A stretch of DNA of 64,000 nucleotides from Liolophura sinensis (GCF_032854445.1 NC_088295.1:40223385-40287384); one strand, 5' to 3'; numbered from the stretch's first letter, positions 33,040 to 44,545 are shown. The notes: a model not told the origin generated them from the letters alone. Program-made: numbers and translations.

Positions 33040-33400
33040 ATAACTTCGGATTATATATGTACAGTTTGCATTTTAATTCAGTTAGAATTTTAATTTCATT
33101 AAACATAACACTGATTAACTCAGATTTATACAATTTGCATTGTATAACGAGTTGAATTTTAATTCTGTTAAATATAACACTTCTAAACTCAGAATTATAT
33201 AGTTTTCCTTTTAATCCAGCTAGAATTTTAATTCCGTTAAATGCAACATTTATTATTATACATTTTGCATTTTAATTCAGTGAAATTTTAATTCTGTTAA
33301 ATACAACACTTTCATTCTTAACTCAGAATAATACAATTTGCATTTTAATCCAGTTAAAATTTTAATTCAATTACACGTAAATACCACACTTCTTAACCTG
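33040..33400. repeat. About 70-bp tandem repeat, five degenerate units
   Basis: Units share aatttgcattttaattcagt, tagaattttaattctgttaa and ataacac. Very AT-rich, no coding potential. Confidence 0.85.
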
Positions 33401-33797
33401 GAGAAACAGAAAAATAAGCACACATACTTATGTTGTTTCTACTGTCTATGGCGTAAGTGAAAAATATATACGGTTTCTTATCATGTGGCTTGGAACACAT
33501 CAAAGGAAGTTTTTCTGTCGAGGCCAGGCGATGAGGATTTTTTTTTTACACTATCGATTTCGTTACAAGTAAATTATTAGGTAAATGTTTAATGAATTTA
33601 GAAAAATAACAAAGATCGAGCATGACGAAAATTACTCTAATACAATTTGAAGGACGCTTTGATGTTAATGTTGCAGTGACACAACAAAGCACTAACTGTC
33701 AGTCTGACCGTCTTTGTCTTGGCAAAACAGTCCATTATCCATTAATAATGCTTCCAGGGGAACAAATAAAATGAATGAATTCCAACAGTCGGAATCA

Positions 33798-33836
33798 GTC
33801 ATATATATATATATCGCGCATATATATATATATAGT
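33798..33836. repeat. (TA)n palindrome with a CGCG centre
   Basis: atatatatatatcgcgcata-type perfect palindrome; can form a cruciform or hairpin. Confidence 0.85.
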
Positions 33837-34009
33837 CAAAGAACTAAGAAAGAAAATAAAACCCACTTCAGCCCAAAGTAATGTCAAGTGGATTTTAAAT
33901 AAGTGACGAAGTTGGTATTTACTGTTTACCACATAACGAGTCCACCCGAAACAAAGAAGCCATGGGATAACAAGGTAGCTTATGACACGTGACCGGTCCA
34001 ACTTTGCTG

Positions 34010-34095
34010 TTGTGGAACCATACACCTCCAGTTCACATATACATAAATAACGAGTGAATTTGGTTATCCTCAAGTATCGACCCATGACTTGTGAA
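34010..34095 (-). pseudogene. FTP C-half remnant, unit 2
   Basis: Only the last third of the domain remains: VMGRYLRITKF, then LCICELEVYGSTTA. The first part (GCQIKNFTISVSRFW in unit 1) is missing and the donor that follows in the intact copies (GTATGT) is replaced by non-donor sequence. Confidence 0.8.
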
Positions 34096-34212
34096 TTCTT
34101 GTATATTAAATGTGATGACAGCACATTATTTTGAGAAAGTCCTGAACACTGACGTTTAATAAATTGTCATTAACGTCAGTACATTGCATTTTGTCACTAA
34201 TTATATTTAAGG

Positions 34213-34350
34213 CAGGTCTGCCAGCAACCTGCGGATGGTCGTGGGTTTCCCCCGGGCTCTGCCCGGTTTCCACCCACCATAATGCTGGCCGCCGTCGTAT
34301 AAGTGAAATATTCTTGAGTACGGCGTAAAACACCAATCAAAAAAAATATA
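34213..34350 (+). repeat. SINE family A, 5'-truncated, well preserved
   Basis: gtctgccagcaacctgcgga, gggtttcccccgggctctgc, caccataatgctggccgccg and the tail accaatcaaaaaaaatat. Close to the family consensus. Confidence 0.9.
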
Positions 34351-34431
34351 TATATATATTTAAGGCAAGGTACTACTGTAAGCTGTGTGAAATTATTATT
34401 ATTACTACCTTGTAATCATTTACAAGACTAG

Positions 34432-34545
34432 TTGAAATAAAACATTAACTGGGGTAAAATAATAAGAACTCGAATTTCACCGGTTTAGCGTTCCCGTTTG
34501 CCAACCATCACACTGCCGTCGCTGCTCTTTTACTGTCTGTGTTGA
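34432..34545 (+). repeat. Leader block copy 4
   Basis: Plus-oriented: gaaataaaacattaactggg, aatttcaccggttta, gccaaccatcacactgccgt, cgctgctcttttactgtctg. The start codon position is TTG instead of ATG. Confidence 0.65.
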
Positions 34546-34748
34546 AACTGTTGTTGTTGATAAGGGAAATGGCTATGTCGTCTTGGTCTACCTTACGTAA
34601 TAGAACAGGAACAAATGTTATACAGTCATGTCCTACATCTGACAAAGATTGAAATAGACGGTTTGAGAACGCATAGCGTTAACATGAAAGATGACTTGTT
34701 AAACAACATGAACATTAAATAATCCAAAGTACAACTGTCAATAATTAG

Positions 34749-34973
34749 TTATTGCACGTGGAGTGATTGTCACATGTTTTGTGAGGTACACATCCTCCAG
34801 ATCAACCATCCACCATGGATCACGAGACTTTTCTGTCGCGCTGCAGGTTTGGTTCGGACCAGTCACGGGCTTGCCATCCACGGAGGAACGAGAGTAGCCG
34901 TCGAATGTGATGTTATAGGCGGCGTGCTGTTTAATTTCAGGTTGTTTTGTGGGTTTCCCATGGGCCAATTCCT
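34749..34973 (-). pseudogene. FTP N-half exon, unit 2, splice donor lost
   Basis: Open over the whole exon: EELAHGKPTKQPEIKQ, SSVDGKPVTGPNQTCSAT, PWWMVDLEDVYLTKHVTITPR. Two codons shorter than unit 3. At the aligned donor position unit 3 has A/GTAATT and this copy has A/CTAATT, so the GT is gone. With the truncated C-half at 34.0 kb this unit looks dead. A cryptic donor (CAC/GTGCAA) lies ten bases upstream of the exon end. Confidence 0.75.
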
Positions 34974-35065
34974 CTAGGTCTATGTGATCAAATCAAAACA
35001 ATACTTCGAAATATCGTTAAAACAACATTTGAATAATAAGGGATTTGAATGCCACTAGAAACTAA

Positions 35066-35190
35066 AATTTATTTAGTTCTTTGAGCGGTGTTTTACGTGG
35101 TACTTATGAATATTTTCACTTATAAGACACCTGTCAGCATTATGATGGGAGGAAACTGGACAGGAGGGAAGCCAACCTGGGCGACCACGT
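35066..35190 (-). repeat. SINE family A, degenerate
   Basis: gagcggtgttttacgtggta, tatttcacttataag-like and gtcagcattatgatgggagg, read on plus. Confidence 0.7.
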
Positions 35191-35828
35191 AAAGAGGCTA
35201 TTCATTCTCATTGTGCTGTGATAACACTTGAACCTCGAGGAGCAACAGCAACAGCAGCTGAAAGAAACTACATGTCTTCTTAAATAAACTTTAAAGACAA
35301 TCTTTTGAAAAAAGCTTTGTATTTAACGGATTAGCTGTTTCACTGTTTATCCACTGCTATATATAGGGGAAGCGTCGCAATGATTTACAAAATGTTCTAT
35401 ACTATTGGCAAGGTAGACAGTTTTATTTTGACACAGTATCAGTTGTCTTTACACACTACACGTATCTTATATATCTTGAATTAACATAGGATTAATAGGC
35501 AAAATAGAACGGACATGTAGAGCTCGCTTGTAACTTTATGTTTCACCCGTTATATTCGGCCATATTCCCATAATCGCAATGTCGTCGCACCTGTGAGTGA
35601 AGTTTATAATTTCTCAGTAGCCCCATTACACCTCAGCTTTCAATTTTGTTCATATTAACTGTAAAGTAAGCTCGCGCGATTCATTTTTGGTCTCACGTCT
35701 CACAGCTTAGTTCAGTATACAGTACTGTAGTACACAATACCGTATTTCTTATAAAATGAATTTATGAATGTTTATCTGTTTCTATTAAGTTTATGATACG
35801 TCAAACTGTCAAACGTGTTCATACTTAC

Positions 35829-35846
35829 TATCAGCACGATCAATTC
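35829..35846 (-). CDS. Possible 18-nt microexon, unit 2
   Basis: GAATTGATCGTGCTGATA lies between a good acceptor (TTTGTGCAG) and a perfect donor (GTAAGTAT), phase 1 to phase 1, coding x-IDRAD-x. Spliced to the FTP N-half it reads IDRAD-KEELAHGKPT. Very short exons are hard to prove by sequence alone. Confidence 0.4.
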
Positions 35847-37340
35847 CTGCACAAATCAAACAAAACAAAACAAAACAAGATGTTGTAATCCATGGTTGCC
35901 TCGATAAGTTTCAGTGCATGACAACGTGTCTCTTTAAATGTACATGCTTTTCATTGTATATATGGTCTACGTTGGCTGAAAGTTTGCCATTGGATGACAT
36001 CGAATCAAATGTTTTAACTCTACCATAACAGCGCGGCTCTGAGCACGAGTATGCATTGTTGTATTGTGGCGTATACTATCGTCAAGTTAATGATAATCCG
36101 TGATAGTCTGGGCGTTACCGCTGCCTTGTATACAAAGCTAAAACTTGGCCAAGAACATGATAGTTAACCGATTGGTCTAAAAGTTAGAAGTGTAGTCTCT
36201 TGCAAAGGTATATATTTCAGCAGTCTCAGGTAGATATCACTCTTAGAAATCTGGCACTCGTGCAGGTCCATTTAAAATATCTATTATCTATATTTATAAT
36301 GTTTCCACATCGGAAAATCTTTTTCAATGCTCGCAGTCTTGTATATACAGCGCTAGCGGACAAGTGCGGGCTTGGCTAAGCACCCTCGAGGTTTCGTGTC
36401 TTATTTCCTTAATGTCACTGTTTATTGAATGTGTTGACAACGCAGGATATGGGTATACATGTACAGGTAAAAGTTACCGGGAAAAAGTCATTGAATAGAA
36501 ACGCCATAAGCCATTTATGTAGCTAACCTAAGGATGTCGTAATTGATTCTAAAGATCGATATTGTCCTCTTGGCAGTTTGATATTTAACATGTATAAAAT
36601 AGTTCCTCACATATACCTCAACATGATGAAAAGGATGAGTGTCCAGAGTTAGTTCCTGGTCCTAATGATAAAGATTTTATTTTATAAAAAATTGGTTGGG
36701 TACATTTAGAAATGCTTTGAAACACTAGAATATTTCTTTTAAAGGTTTTCTTGGGAAAGAGTCGTATATACAAGTAAGAAGATTCCTGCGGAAATACTAC
36801 TTTTAATGTAATGAGACTCCCCTGCTCTCACTGTTCTTGGCTCTTTGGTGAAAATAAATGGTCGACGAAACTCGTGTGGCTATTTGCGCAGTTTAGCGTT
36901 CAAGTGGAAAAGTTCGTCAGTATCTTGCCAAACGTCTGTTGTTTAGCCCGGCCATTTCGGTCTTCTTCACACGTAAGACAGAAAAAATTCTCTGGTAGTG
37001 CTCTAACCGACAATCAAATAAATAAATAATCAAACATGTCTGCGTTGGCTTGCTGGAAACATTTCTCCACTTCTCTTTTTACACTAGAGTCCTATTTTAT
37101 ATGGAAATATACTGAAGTCCATCTGTGGGTTGGGTGCTTCAATGTCCCTGCAAGTGCGGCTAGTGTTTTAAGGTTACATGTTTTTAAGTTTTGATATTTC
37201 CAGATGCGGGACGATATAAAGCGAGGATATACCATTTACCAGAGATGATAGACAAGTAAATTTGTCCCCCGTATATACACGGACACGCTGGTGAAGTTAG
37301 TGATGTTCACACGTTCGCATGACCCCTTCGTATGGAAATC
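35847..37340. other. No gene recognised
   Basis: AT-rich intergenic or intronic DNA between units 1 and 2. A weak open stretch near 36810-37000 on the minus strand follows a CCAG acceptor and starts ENFF, resembling the beginning of a PAN exon, but ends at a stop after about 30 codons; probably a relic at best. Confidence 0.45.
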
Positions 37341-37344
37341 AAAG

Positions 37345-37571
37345 CTACACTGGTGTAAAGTTGCATGACAGCCGAACAGTAGAAAACAGGCAAACGTCAA
37401 ACTTCCCACTTATCTTGGTCCAAAATGTATTCTTCCCCACGCTGAAAGACGTAAAATCTGGGTGACGCCGACAGTAAGTAGAATAAACGAGGACACTCGG
37501 AGATCGAATGGTTTCCAAGCAATGATTAGCTGATCTCCTTTTGGCCCAGGATTCAAGTGACAAAAATCGCT
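37345..37571 (-). CDS. PAN-like terminal exon, unit 1, two cysteines lost
   Basis: 227 nt from acceptor TTTTTTCAG to TAG, phase 1 in. Encodes ERFLSLESWAKRRSANH, SPSVLVYSTYCRRHPDFTSF. Compare VVCSAYCRHHVDCTSF in the 63.5 kb copy: the first and third Cys are replaced (V-Y, F) and the C-terminal half is unrelated, as after a frameshift. Open but probably not a folded PAN domain. Confidence 0.6.
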
Positions 37572-40500
37572 CTGAAAAAATACATATTTCAACCGTTTTA
37601 CTTCACAAAAACATCACGACATGAGTTTGTTTTTGTTGCAATTTGTACAGATCCGGTATTTCTAGGAAGGGAACGATTATTTCGTGTTTTTTCGATTTTC
37701 CAGTTGTGTTTATTTTATTTATCTATTTGATTGGTGTTTTACGCCGTATTCAAAACCGGGCAGAGTCCAGTTAAAACCCACGACCATCCTCAGGTTTCCC
37801 CTTTTTGTACTTTCCACCTTATTACCTTGGACCGGTGAATATACATATTTAGTGAGAAATTCTGCATGACTACAGGTCTTCATTCTTTGGATATAACAGG
37901 AACTGATAGAATTGCTATTTTAAGAAAGAAAACAAAATGTTGTTTCTTCCTTTATGTGTCTTGTATGGGACAGTATATTTCTTTGAAGAGGTCACTGAAT
38001 TGGCAGGTTTTTGTGCAGTTTGTTAGGTTATGTGAATCCTTTATTATTTCCAATTATAATACCATTGCAGCAATGATTAAGTAATTAATCATTCCCATTA
38101 AAACAGTAGGGTGTGGCCTCCAAATCTGAACCTGTAACTGGGCAAACACCTATAATGGTTTGTGACGTCGCGAGAACACCACTGGCTCGAAAGCATCGTT
38201 TTTGTACTGAATAACATAGTCAGTGTAGGAAGTATGTGTAGAAATAATTCTTTAGAGGGATTTGGTCTTCTATGGAGTTCAGTGGGACCATTTCACTTCT
38301 GCCGATAAGGCATGTGGCTGTAACTCGTCAAGGGTCGGTGGTTTACTCCGAGAACTTCGGTTTCCTCCAGCCATAAAATCATATAAATGAAAAATGACTG
38401 AATATGGTTTTAAGCAATAATCAGATAAATAAATAAATCTGTTGGGGTTAGAGTAGATAAACGATAATAACAACATGTCAGAAAACCTTGTTTATTCAGT
38501 GAGAAAAATATGAAACGGGGAACATCAGAAAAATACATTGAAGACTATAGGCCCTAAATCAGCTATGTCGGTGTTCAAGCCGGCATTTTCGGCTTATGTG
38601 GCGTCACTTACAATCTAGGACGAACAAAATTTTTCTGTCTAAAGTTTATCTCCAGGTTTCATACATACCAATGTTTAACCCATTTATACCTTGCCGTTAA
38701 AGTTGCAGACGTCACTTCCACTTGTGTAACATTTATCTCCTTGCTTTGGGATAATGTTAGACGAAAGACTGTGTCTGCGTTAAGAGAACTACCTACTTAA
38801 AAAAAAAAAAAAGAGTTTTGGAGTCACGTGACATTTTCACCGAATAGCGAAAATTTTCAACCGAGAAAGTCCTGATAAACGAACTAAATAAGCCTAGGCT
38901 TTGTGCAACTGCAGCCTCAGTCAATTGTATCAGCCGTTCTGTAAAGAAAACGATTTTCTGTCTGCTTGCACAAAATCAAATATGGACGACAAGTCACATG
39001 ATCAAAGTTTCCAAAAGTTAATGTGCATAACTTCACGTCCTTACCTAAAACAGAATGAAATTTCATAAATGTCTGCTTAGCTGGGTTTTTTCCACAGAAA
39101 ACGTTCTTCAATTTTGGTGAGAATAATAATAATTCAAACAGATACAGTAGGGATTCAAGCCTAAATGGGTTCAACCCCTAAAAAGATTTCAAGCTGGGTT
39201 AACTGTTATGAACCTATCTTCACTAAAGCGATGACCCAAGATACCGTGGTTTGAAGTTCTGTTTTCATTTCATTTCGCTTTGAAGATGTTGCTCTAAAAC
39301 CGAACCATGGGTATTTTATGTTTTCTGCTAGGTGATCTTTTCTGTCCTAAAGTTAATGACGTTCATGACAAAAGTCCATTTATTAGTTAAGATTGTATTT
39401 CCTGAGGATTACCGTCAAGTAATAATAAATGGCGTATGGTTGAGGTGCGTAGTGCTTTACTCCTTTTGGAGTATAGCCTACACACAATTATCAGATGGCC
39501 GATGAAAATTTCTGAATTTGCAAGTAAAAGGATTGTTTAATTTAGACTGCCCGATCCGCAAAAAACGATCTTTTCAACTATTAAGCAAATGCTAAAGAAA
39601 AGTGAATAAAAAATAAGCAACATAATTTAAGAAATTAATCAATGGCTTTAGTACAAATGGGAAAAAGGTTTTGACGAAGCAAGATAAAAACTACAACAAC
39701 GACACTCATCGTTTTAGATTGATGGAACAATTTTATTGAGAGCCATATTTGTACCAACTTACACTGCGTTCATAAGTAAGAACTACATACCTGTAGTGGA
39801 ACCATTCACCTCCAGTTCGCATATACATAAAGCCTGAGAATCACGGGTGAATTTGGCAGTCCTGAAGTATCTACCCATGACCGGGTTAACACAGGCACGA
39901 ACCGACCGTAATCCGTGTGACAGTTTGTCTTCACTGGTATAACACAGGACGGGAGTCACCATCTTGCTCATAGAGTCATTCCAGAAACGTGAGACTGATA
40001 TTGTGAAGTTCTTAATCTGACAACCTGAAAAACAATGTTTCAAAGTGAATACAACAAGAGTTCAGGTGAACACAACATACGCCCCAACGAATGCATTTGT
40101 GTGAAATGTATAAAAGAATACCAGCAGCATTGTGGTGAGTATAACCCCTGAGGGAGAATCTTCATCTCAAGTAGACAAAGGCGTCCACATCAAATCCCAA
40201 TTTTATGCGGAAAACAGTTGGAATTGTAAACCAGACACGAAAATCAAATCTATTTATATAGCATATATAAACAAAATGACTATCTAGGTACAATGAGAAC
40301 TGCGAAAATAGACAAATGTGAGTGGCGACACATCGTCATCTGTGTATTCATGTATTCACCAAAATTAAACCTCTATTTAGAAAACTGTTGAGTTATAGCC
40401 GGGACGCGAAATCAAACCTATTTATACAGTATATATAGGAAACTGGCGATCTGGTAACCATGACAAGAGCGAAAATGATCAAATGTGAGTCGCGACACAT

Positions 40501-41709
40501 CGTGTATGTTTGTATCCACCAAACACTAAAACTTAACGCATGAAACGGTTGGAGTTATAGTCAGAGGGGAAGTCAGACTGAGCTGGTATTGAACTAACAG
40601 CGACCTTAAGCACTCTACGCACCAGGCCACAGACGCCCCGCCAGAAACTATAAGAGAACACAGTTTGTTAAATAAACCTTAAGTGCATTCCTTTCTCCAA
40701 AAGGCTATGTATTTAATGGAATCGAGCCCTTCAGTTTCATTGTTTATCACTGTATGCTGCTAACTGGCTAAAAGAATCATCTAAATGACAGTTGATGCCG
40801 TTGGATTGGACTTTTGCGGACCAGTGTTTGTGCGTGCCAGTTTGTTGCGTGGGTTTCTCCCGGGTCACTGAATAGGTGATCGTACAGCAAAACAGAACTA
40901 TTAATATGACAGCGTCTATTGGCATGCATTCTTAACAGCTCTTAATATTTCAAAATTTGGATTTTCTCCGACAGCGCAACTAACGAGTTTGTAGCTGATT
41001 CTCGAAAGGACGACCTATTTACTCTACAGAGAAAGCTCACTCATTTACTGCGAATTACCCGAAAGATAGCTGCCGGTTAAAAGTACTCTAACACAAGGGC
41101 AGGCTTTCACCCTGTGAACAGATCTAGGTCAAACGCTGACCCGCTAAGCAATAAGCCGGCCTTATTGGCAACTGAACACACATAAAAATAAAATAGACAC
41201 AATTTATCATAGACGGGGTCTCAACAATATGGATGTAGAGTAAAACTAGCTACATAAAAGTTTGACGAAGCCATTAAAATCCGTTAAAAGCTTAGAAAAA
41301 CCTTGGAGGACAATTATATGATCTTTAACTGCCTAATTAACTGCCCATGATTTCCCGGAATAAGTGGTATACCAGCATCCCTGTGTTACTGGTCGACGGT
41401 TGCAACATTGTCATGTCTGAAATAAGCAGAAGCTGAAAACCATTTTTACAGATTTCTTGGGAAGCGTGAACTGCAGGCTATTCCAAATCGATTAATGTTA
41501 ATGTTATGTCACACACACCGGTTGTCATGCAGGAATATTTCAGATACAAATTATATGTAAACAGCCCGCAAATAGAATAGTCTATACTTACATTGGCTGT
41601 AAGCGAAATTTGCGAATATTGCAAAGTACACGATGAAGGACGTCAATCTTGCCCCATACGTAAGAAGGATCTTAGCCTTTCCTGCTAATCGGCTGAAGTC
41701 GATGTGCAT
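37345..41709 (-). CDS. FTP + PAN protein, gene unit 1, partly degraded
   Basis: Minus-strand blocks: leader exon (41592-41709), a decayed FTP N-half start (about 40740-40878), intact FTP C-half (39791-40024) and a terminal PAN-like exon (37345-37571). The leader and C-half join in phase 1 (codon TGT, Cys), and C-half joins the PAN exon in phase 1. Without a proper N-half the domain would be incomplete, so either an N-half exon escaped me or the unit is a pseudogene or makes a shortened protein. Confidence 0.5.
37712..37795 (-). repeat. SINE family A fragment
   Basis: atttgattggtgttttacgc and a damaged ccgggcagagtc segment, read on plus; the middle is deleted. Confidence 0.7.
38100..39780. 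other. Intron of unit 1, no further gene seen
   Basis: Contains a SINE-like tail of another family near 38330-38445 (ggtttcctccagccataaaa then an AATAAATAAATAA end) and a poly-A run near 38799. Nothing else recognised. Confidence 0.5.
39791..40024 (-). CDS. FTP domain C-half exon, unit 1
   Basis: 234 nt, identical in length and phases to the unit 3 exon; acceptor TTTTTCAG, donor GTATGT. Encodes CQIKNFTISVSRFWNDSMSK, VLCYTSEDK, VMGRYFRTAKF and ALCICELEVNGSTTG. Reading frame and all cysteines match unit 3. Confidence 0.85.
40740..40880 (-). pseudogene. FTP N-half relic, unit 1
   Basis: After an acceptor (CTATTCAG) the frame reads TREKPTQQTGTHKHW in phase 1; gaaacccac.caacaaactg on the minus strand aligns with the start of the unit 2 N-half (gaaacccacaaaacaacctg). 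The VDGK and WWMVDLE core is not found; the frame then runs into a stop. Confidence 0.5.
41592..41709 (-). CDS. Leader exon, unit 1
   Basis: 118 nt from the ATG at 41709 to a perfect donor GTAAGT, phase 1. Encodes MHIDFSRLAGKAKILLTYGA, then RLTSFIVYFAIFANFAYSQ: a hydrophobic run with small residues before the likely cleavage after YS. Reads as a signal peptide or signal anchor. Confidence 0.65.
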
Positions 41710-41749
41710 GTCACTGCATACTTAGAATCTGCCACAGGTTTTTCATTGG

Positions 41750-43230
41750 ATGTCATAAATTTCAATAGTAACTATTGACTGAGGCTTGATGGTGATTTTG
41801 ATGATGGTGACAGTTTTCTAGAGGAAGTCATTTATAGTCAACTAGATATTACATTGTATATGTAAATTTTCTTCCCAAATCTGGAATCTTGGAGAATACG
41901 ATTATCTTGGAGAATAATACGTTATCGTAATGACAACTCTATTAAAATTGGTAAGGATTCTCATCATGTCACACTTAACTATCTCTTCATCATCTACGTA
42001 ATTCAGAAGTTACTGCTTCAAGCATTCTCAGTCACAGTCTTCACTGTTATGAGAATTTCAGTTCACATCTTGTTGATTTTTGAAACTCGTCTGACAATAT
42101 GAATCAAAATAAGTGTGGAGAAAATGAAAACAAAAAAAAAGCTTGTTGCAACACACAAAACCATAGGAATATATCCACTTTCAATATCCATTGGCAGATT
42201 TGGAGGGACTTTTTTTATCGAGGGTACATGTATAAATGTACAGTTTCTGCCAAGATATTTGCTGATTCCCATGACCAATAACATGAAGGTGACATCTCCC
42301 ACCATTGGATAGCCAATATTATCTGCCACAGTTTTTTTTAACACGCCACGACAGCATTGGTATGATACCATACCACTTAACAGTTAATAGTGTATAAAGG
42401 CAGCGATATTGTAATTAGCTAAAATATATTTCAGCTAGTATTTCTCATGCCATACGATTACTTGCGATCATCTCTTTGTCATAGTAAGGTGTGAACATAA
42501 GGTTTCTGCGCTGATAAGCATAGCAGTTCTTAAATAAACTGTCAAGATAGGCAACACAAGAGTGCTAGAGCGGCTGAGATATCGATCATGCAGTGTAAGA
42601 GGTTAATATTAATTACATTAATGGAAACCAAATGCTGTGACAAAGGCTGTCCTCTCCAGTTAACCCTCCTCAAAGTTGCATGGTTAAAAATGTAGAAGTC
42701 TAATCCAAGTAACACATATATGTCAAATTTAGAATTTTTACCAAATGTTTCCTTGGCAGAATAATCTTTCCTATCTCTTCAAAAATTTAACAGCAGGAAT
42801 GGGATCCATGTATTGAACCTGAAGATAAAAACAATTAGCCATTATCAATGGTAGATACAAGTAAACGAGAGACAATCTTACAAGTACACAAAATCACTTA
42901 GTTGATAAAAACCCAAAAAATAGCTTTCAGGTAAATCGTTATGGAAATCTGGGCCATTTTTTGTATATTGCAAACTGTATTTAAAAGGCCTCGGTTTTCT
43001 ACAACTTCATTTTGGAGCGATGAATGACTTACAGTGACGACACCATTTAGTGCTGCACCTTGGAAGTCATGTGATGACTTCAATCTACGATGACCTTCTG
43101 TTGCAGAAATTGTATAAACTTCAAGCATGAAAGAACGGATACGGCCATCATCGTAATACTGAAGCACTGAAACGTCGGTTTCAACAAACACTAATAATTT
43201 ATTTCCCATGATTACTAATTATCCCCTTGA
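41750..43230. other. Upstream of unit 1, unrecognised open frames
   Basis: Two minus-strand frames stand out: 42063-42371 (102 codons, one hydrophobic segment near the C-terminus, partly read from a poly-A tract) and 42898-43209 (103 codons, LLVFVETDVSVLQYYDDGRI). I do not recognise either, and no splice context ties them together. Confidence 0.35.
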
Positions 43231-43233
43231 CTT

Positions 43234-43884
43234 GTTTTGAAGGGATACAGACAAAAAGTCCCCCGGGACAAAAAGTCCTGTTACTGGAAGAACGGACAAA
43301 AAGTCCTCTTCATAACTAAAGCTTGTTTTCTTCATACATTTTAACAAATTGATACTTGTAAAAGAAGAAAAAGACATTACTGTTGCTCTTGATATAAATT
43401 AAAACACATGTATTAAAAGCTAATCTGTTTGACCCTTGTAAATTTGAACATGTGAAAAAAGAATAAAAGGCATCAGTGTTGTTCTTGATGCAAGTTTATT
43501 AACACATATTAATGATATATATAGCACAAAAATGCAGCACAACTTTATAGAAAAGATTACCATTGTTCAGGATAAGTTTAATAACACATGTTAAAGCTAT
43601 AGCACAAAAATGCAGCATTGTCACCCAGAAATCTAGAAAATTTGTCACTAAAACTGAAGCTGTGAATTGAACTTCTTTGCATAAATGTTGGTAGAAAATT
43701 GTGCCGCATTTTTGTGCTACAGCTTTGAAAAAGTATGCTTCAGTTCATATCAAGAAAGTCTTTTTCTTCTTTTACAATATCGGTTTGTTCAAATGTATGA
43801 GGAAAACAAGCTTTAGTTATGAAGAGGACTTTTTGTCCACCCTTCCAGTAACAGAGGGACTTTTTGTCCTACATCCTGTTTTGA
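43234..43884. mobile_element. Foldback / MITE-like element
   Basis: Long inverted arms: about 43234-43376 pairs with 43755-43884. Shared elements include the motif gacaaaaagtcc (three copies left, two right), gttactggaagaacgg against its inverse, ataactaaagcttgttttc and gtaaaagaagaaaaagac. Internal gcacaaaaatgcagc is also present inverted as gccgcatttttgtgc. No transposase inside, so non-autonomous. Confidence 0.85.
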
Positions 43885-44078
43885 GTAAATAATACCGATC
43901 CAATGACAAGTCGTACTGGACTAGGCACAGACACCCGATCTACCAAGACGCAGTGCCATGCTTCTATCTATGTTATCTCAGAAAAGATAAAGACAAAGAC
44001 GATAAATATGTTTAAATTTTACTTTTTCTTTTATTTTAAAAATTGGCATGATATGTCCACGGCTGGTTGTTATGAGTC

Positions 44079-44545
44079 TTGACCCTGGGCGGTGCAGAGG
44101 TCAAATCATTTTAAGTCGGGCTGTCGACAAGACAATGACAAGCCCTCAAATCAAGCATTCAAACAACAGTTCAATATCAAAGTTCACATCATCAACAAAG
44201 TCAAAGTTATCACATCATCAATATTGACCCTTGGCGGTGCAGAGGTCAAACTTTAAAACTTTAAATTTGAAATTCACATTATCGACAAAATCAAAATTAA
44301 GCTCATATTCAGTAATAGTATCGGTATTGACCCTGGCGGTGCAGAGGTCCAATTTCAACATTTCCAATTCCAAATTCACATCATCAACAAAATCAAAGTT
44401 ATTCTCATCATCAGTATTCACTAATTGACCCTGGGCGGTGCAGAGGTCAAATTTCAACACTTTCCATTCCAAATTCACATCATCAACAAAATCAGTTCTT
44501 ATCATAATCAGTATTGACCCTGGGCAATGCAGAGGTCAAATTCAT
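44079..44545. repeat. Tandem repeat with a gaccctgggcggtgcagagg core
   Basis: Five units starting near 44081, 44225, 44329, 44427 and 44516 (spacing 89-144 bp), each also containing a ttcacatcatcaacaaa(a)tc segment. Sits directly beyond the 3' end of the Ngaro element. A minus-strand frame (44218-44505) reads DFVDDVN repeats as a by-product. Confidence 0.88.

Noticed and set aside
36811-37029. Another PAN exon
   Set aside because: Only the first few residues (ENFF) after an acceptor fit; the frame stops before the Cys pattern.
40737-40925. Small secreted peptide gene
   Set aside because: It has a signal-like start, but the middle aligns with the FTP N-half exon start behind an acceptor, so a decayed exon is the better reading.
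42063-42371. Small membrane protein gene
   Set aside because: The hydrophobic segment is read largely from poly-A/T sequence; no conserved motif. Left as an unrecognised frame only.
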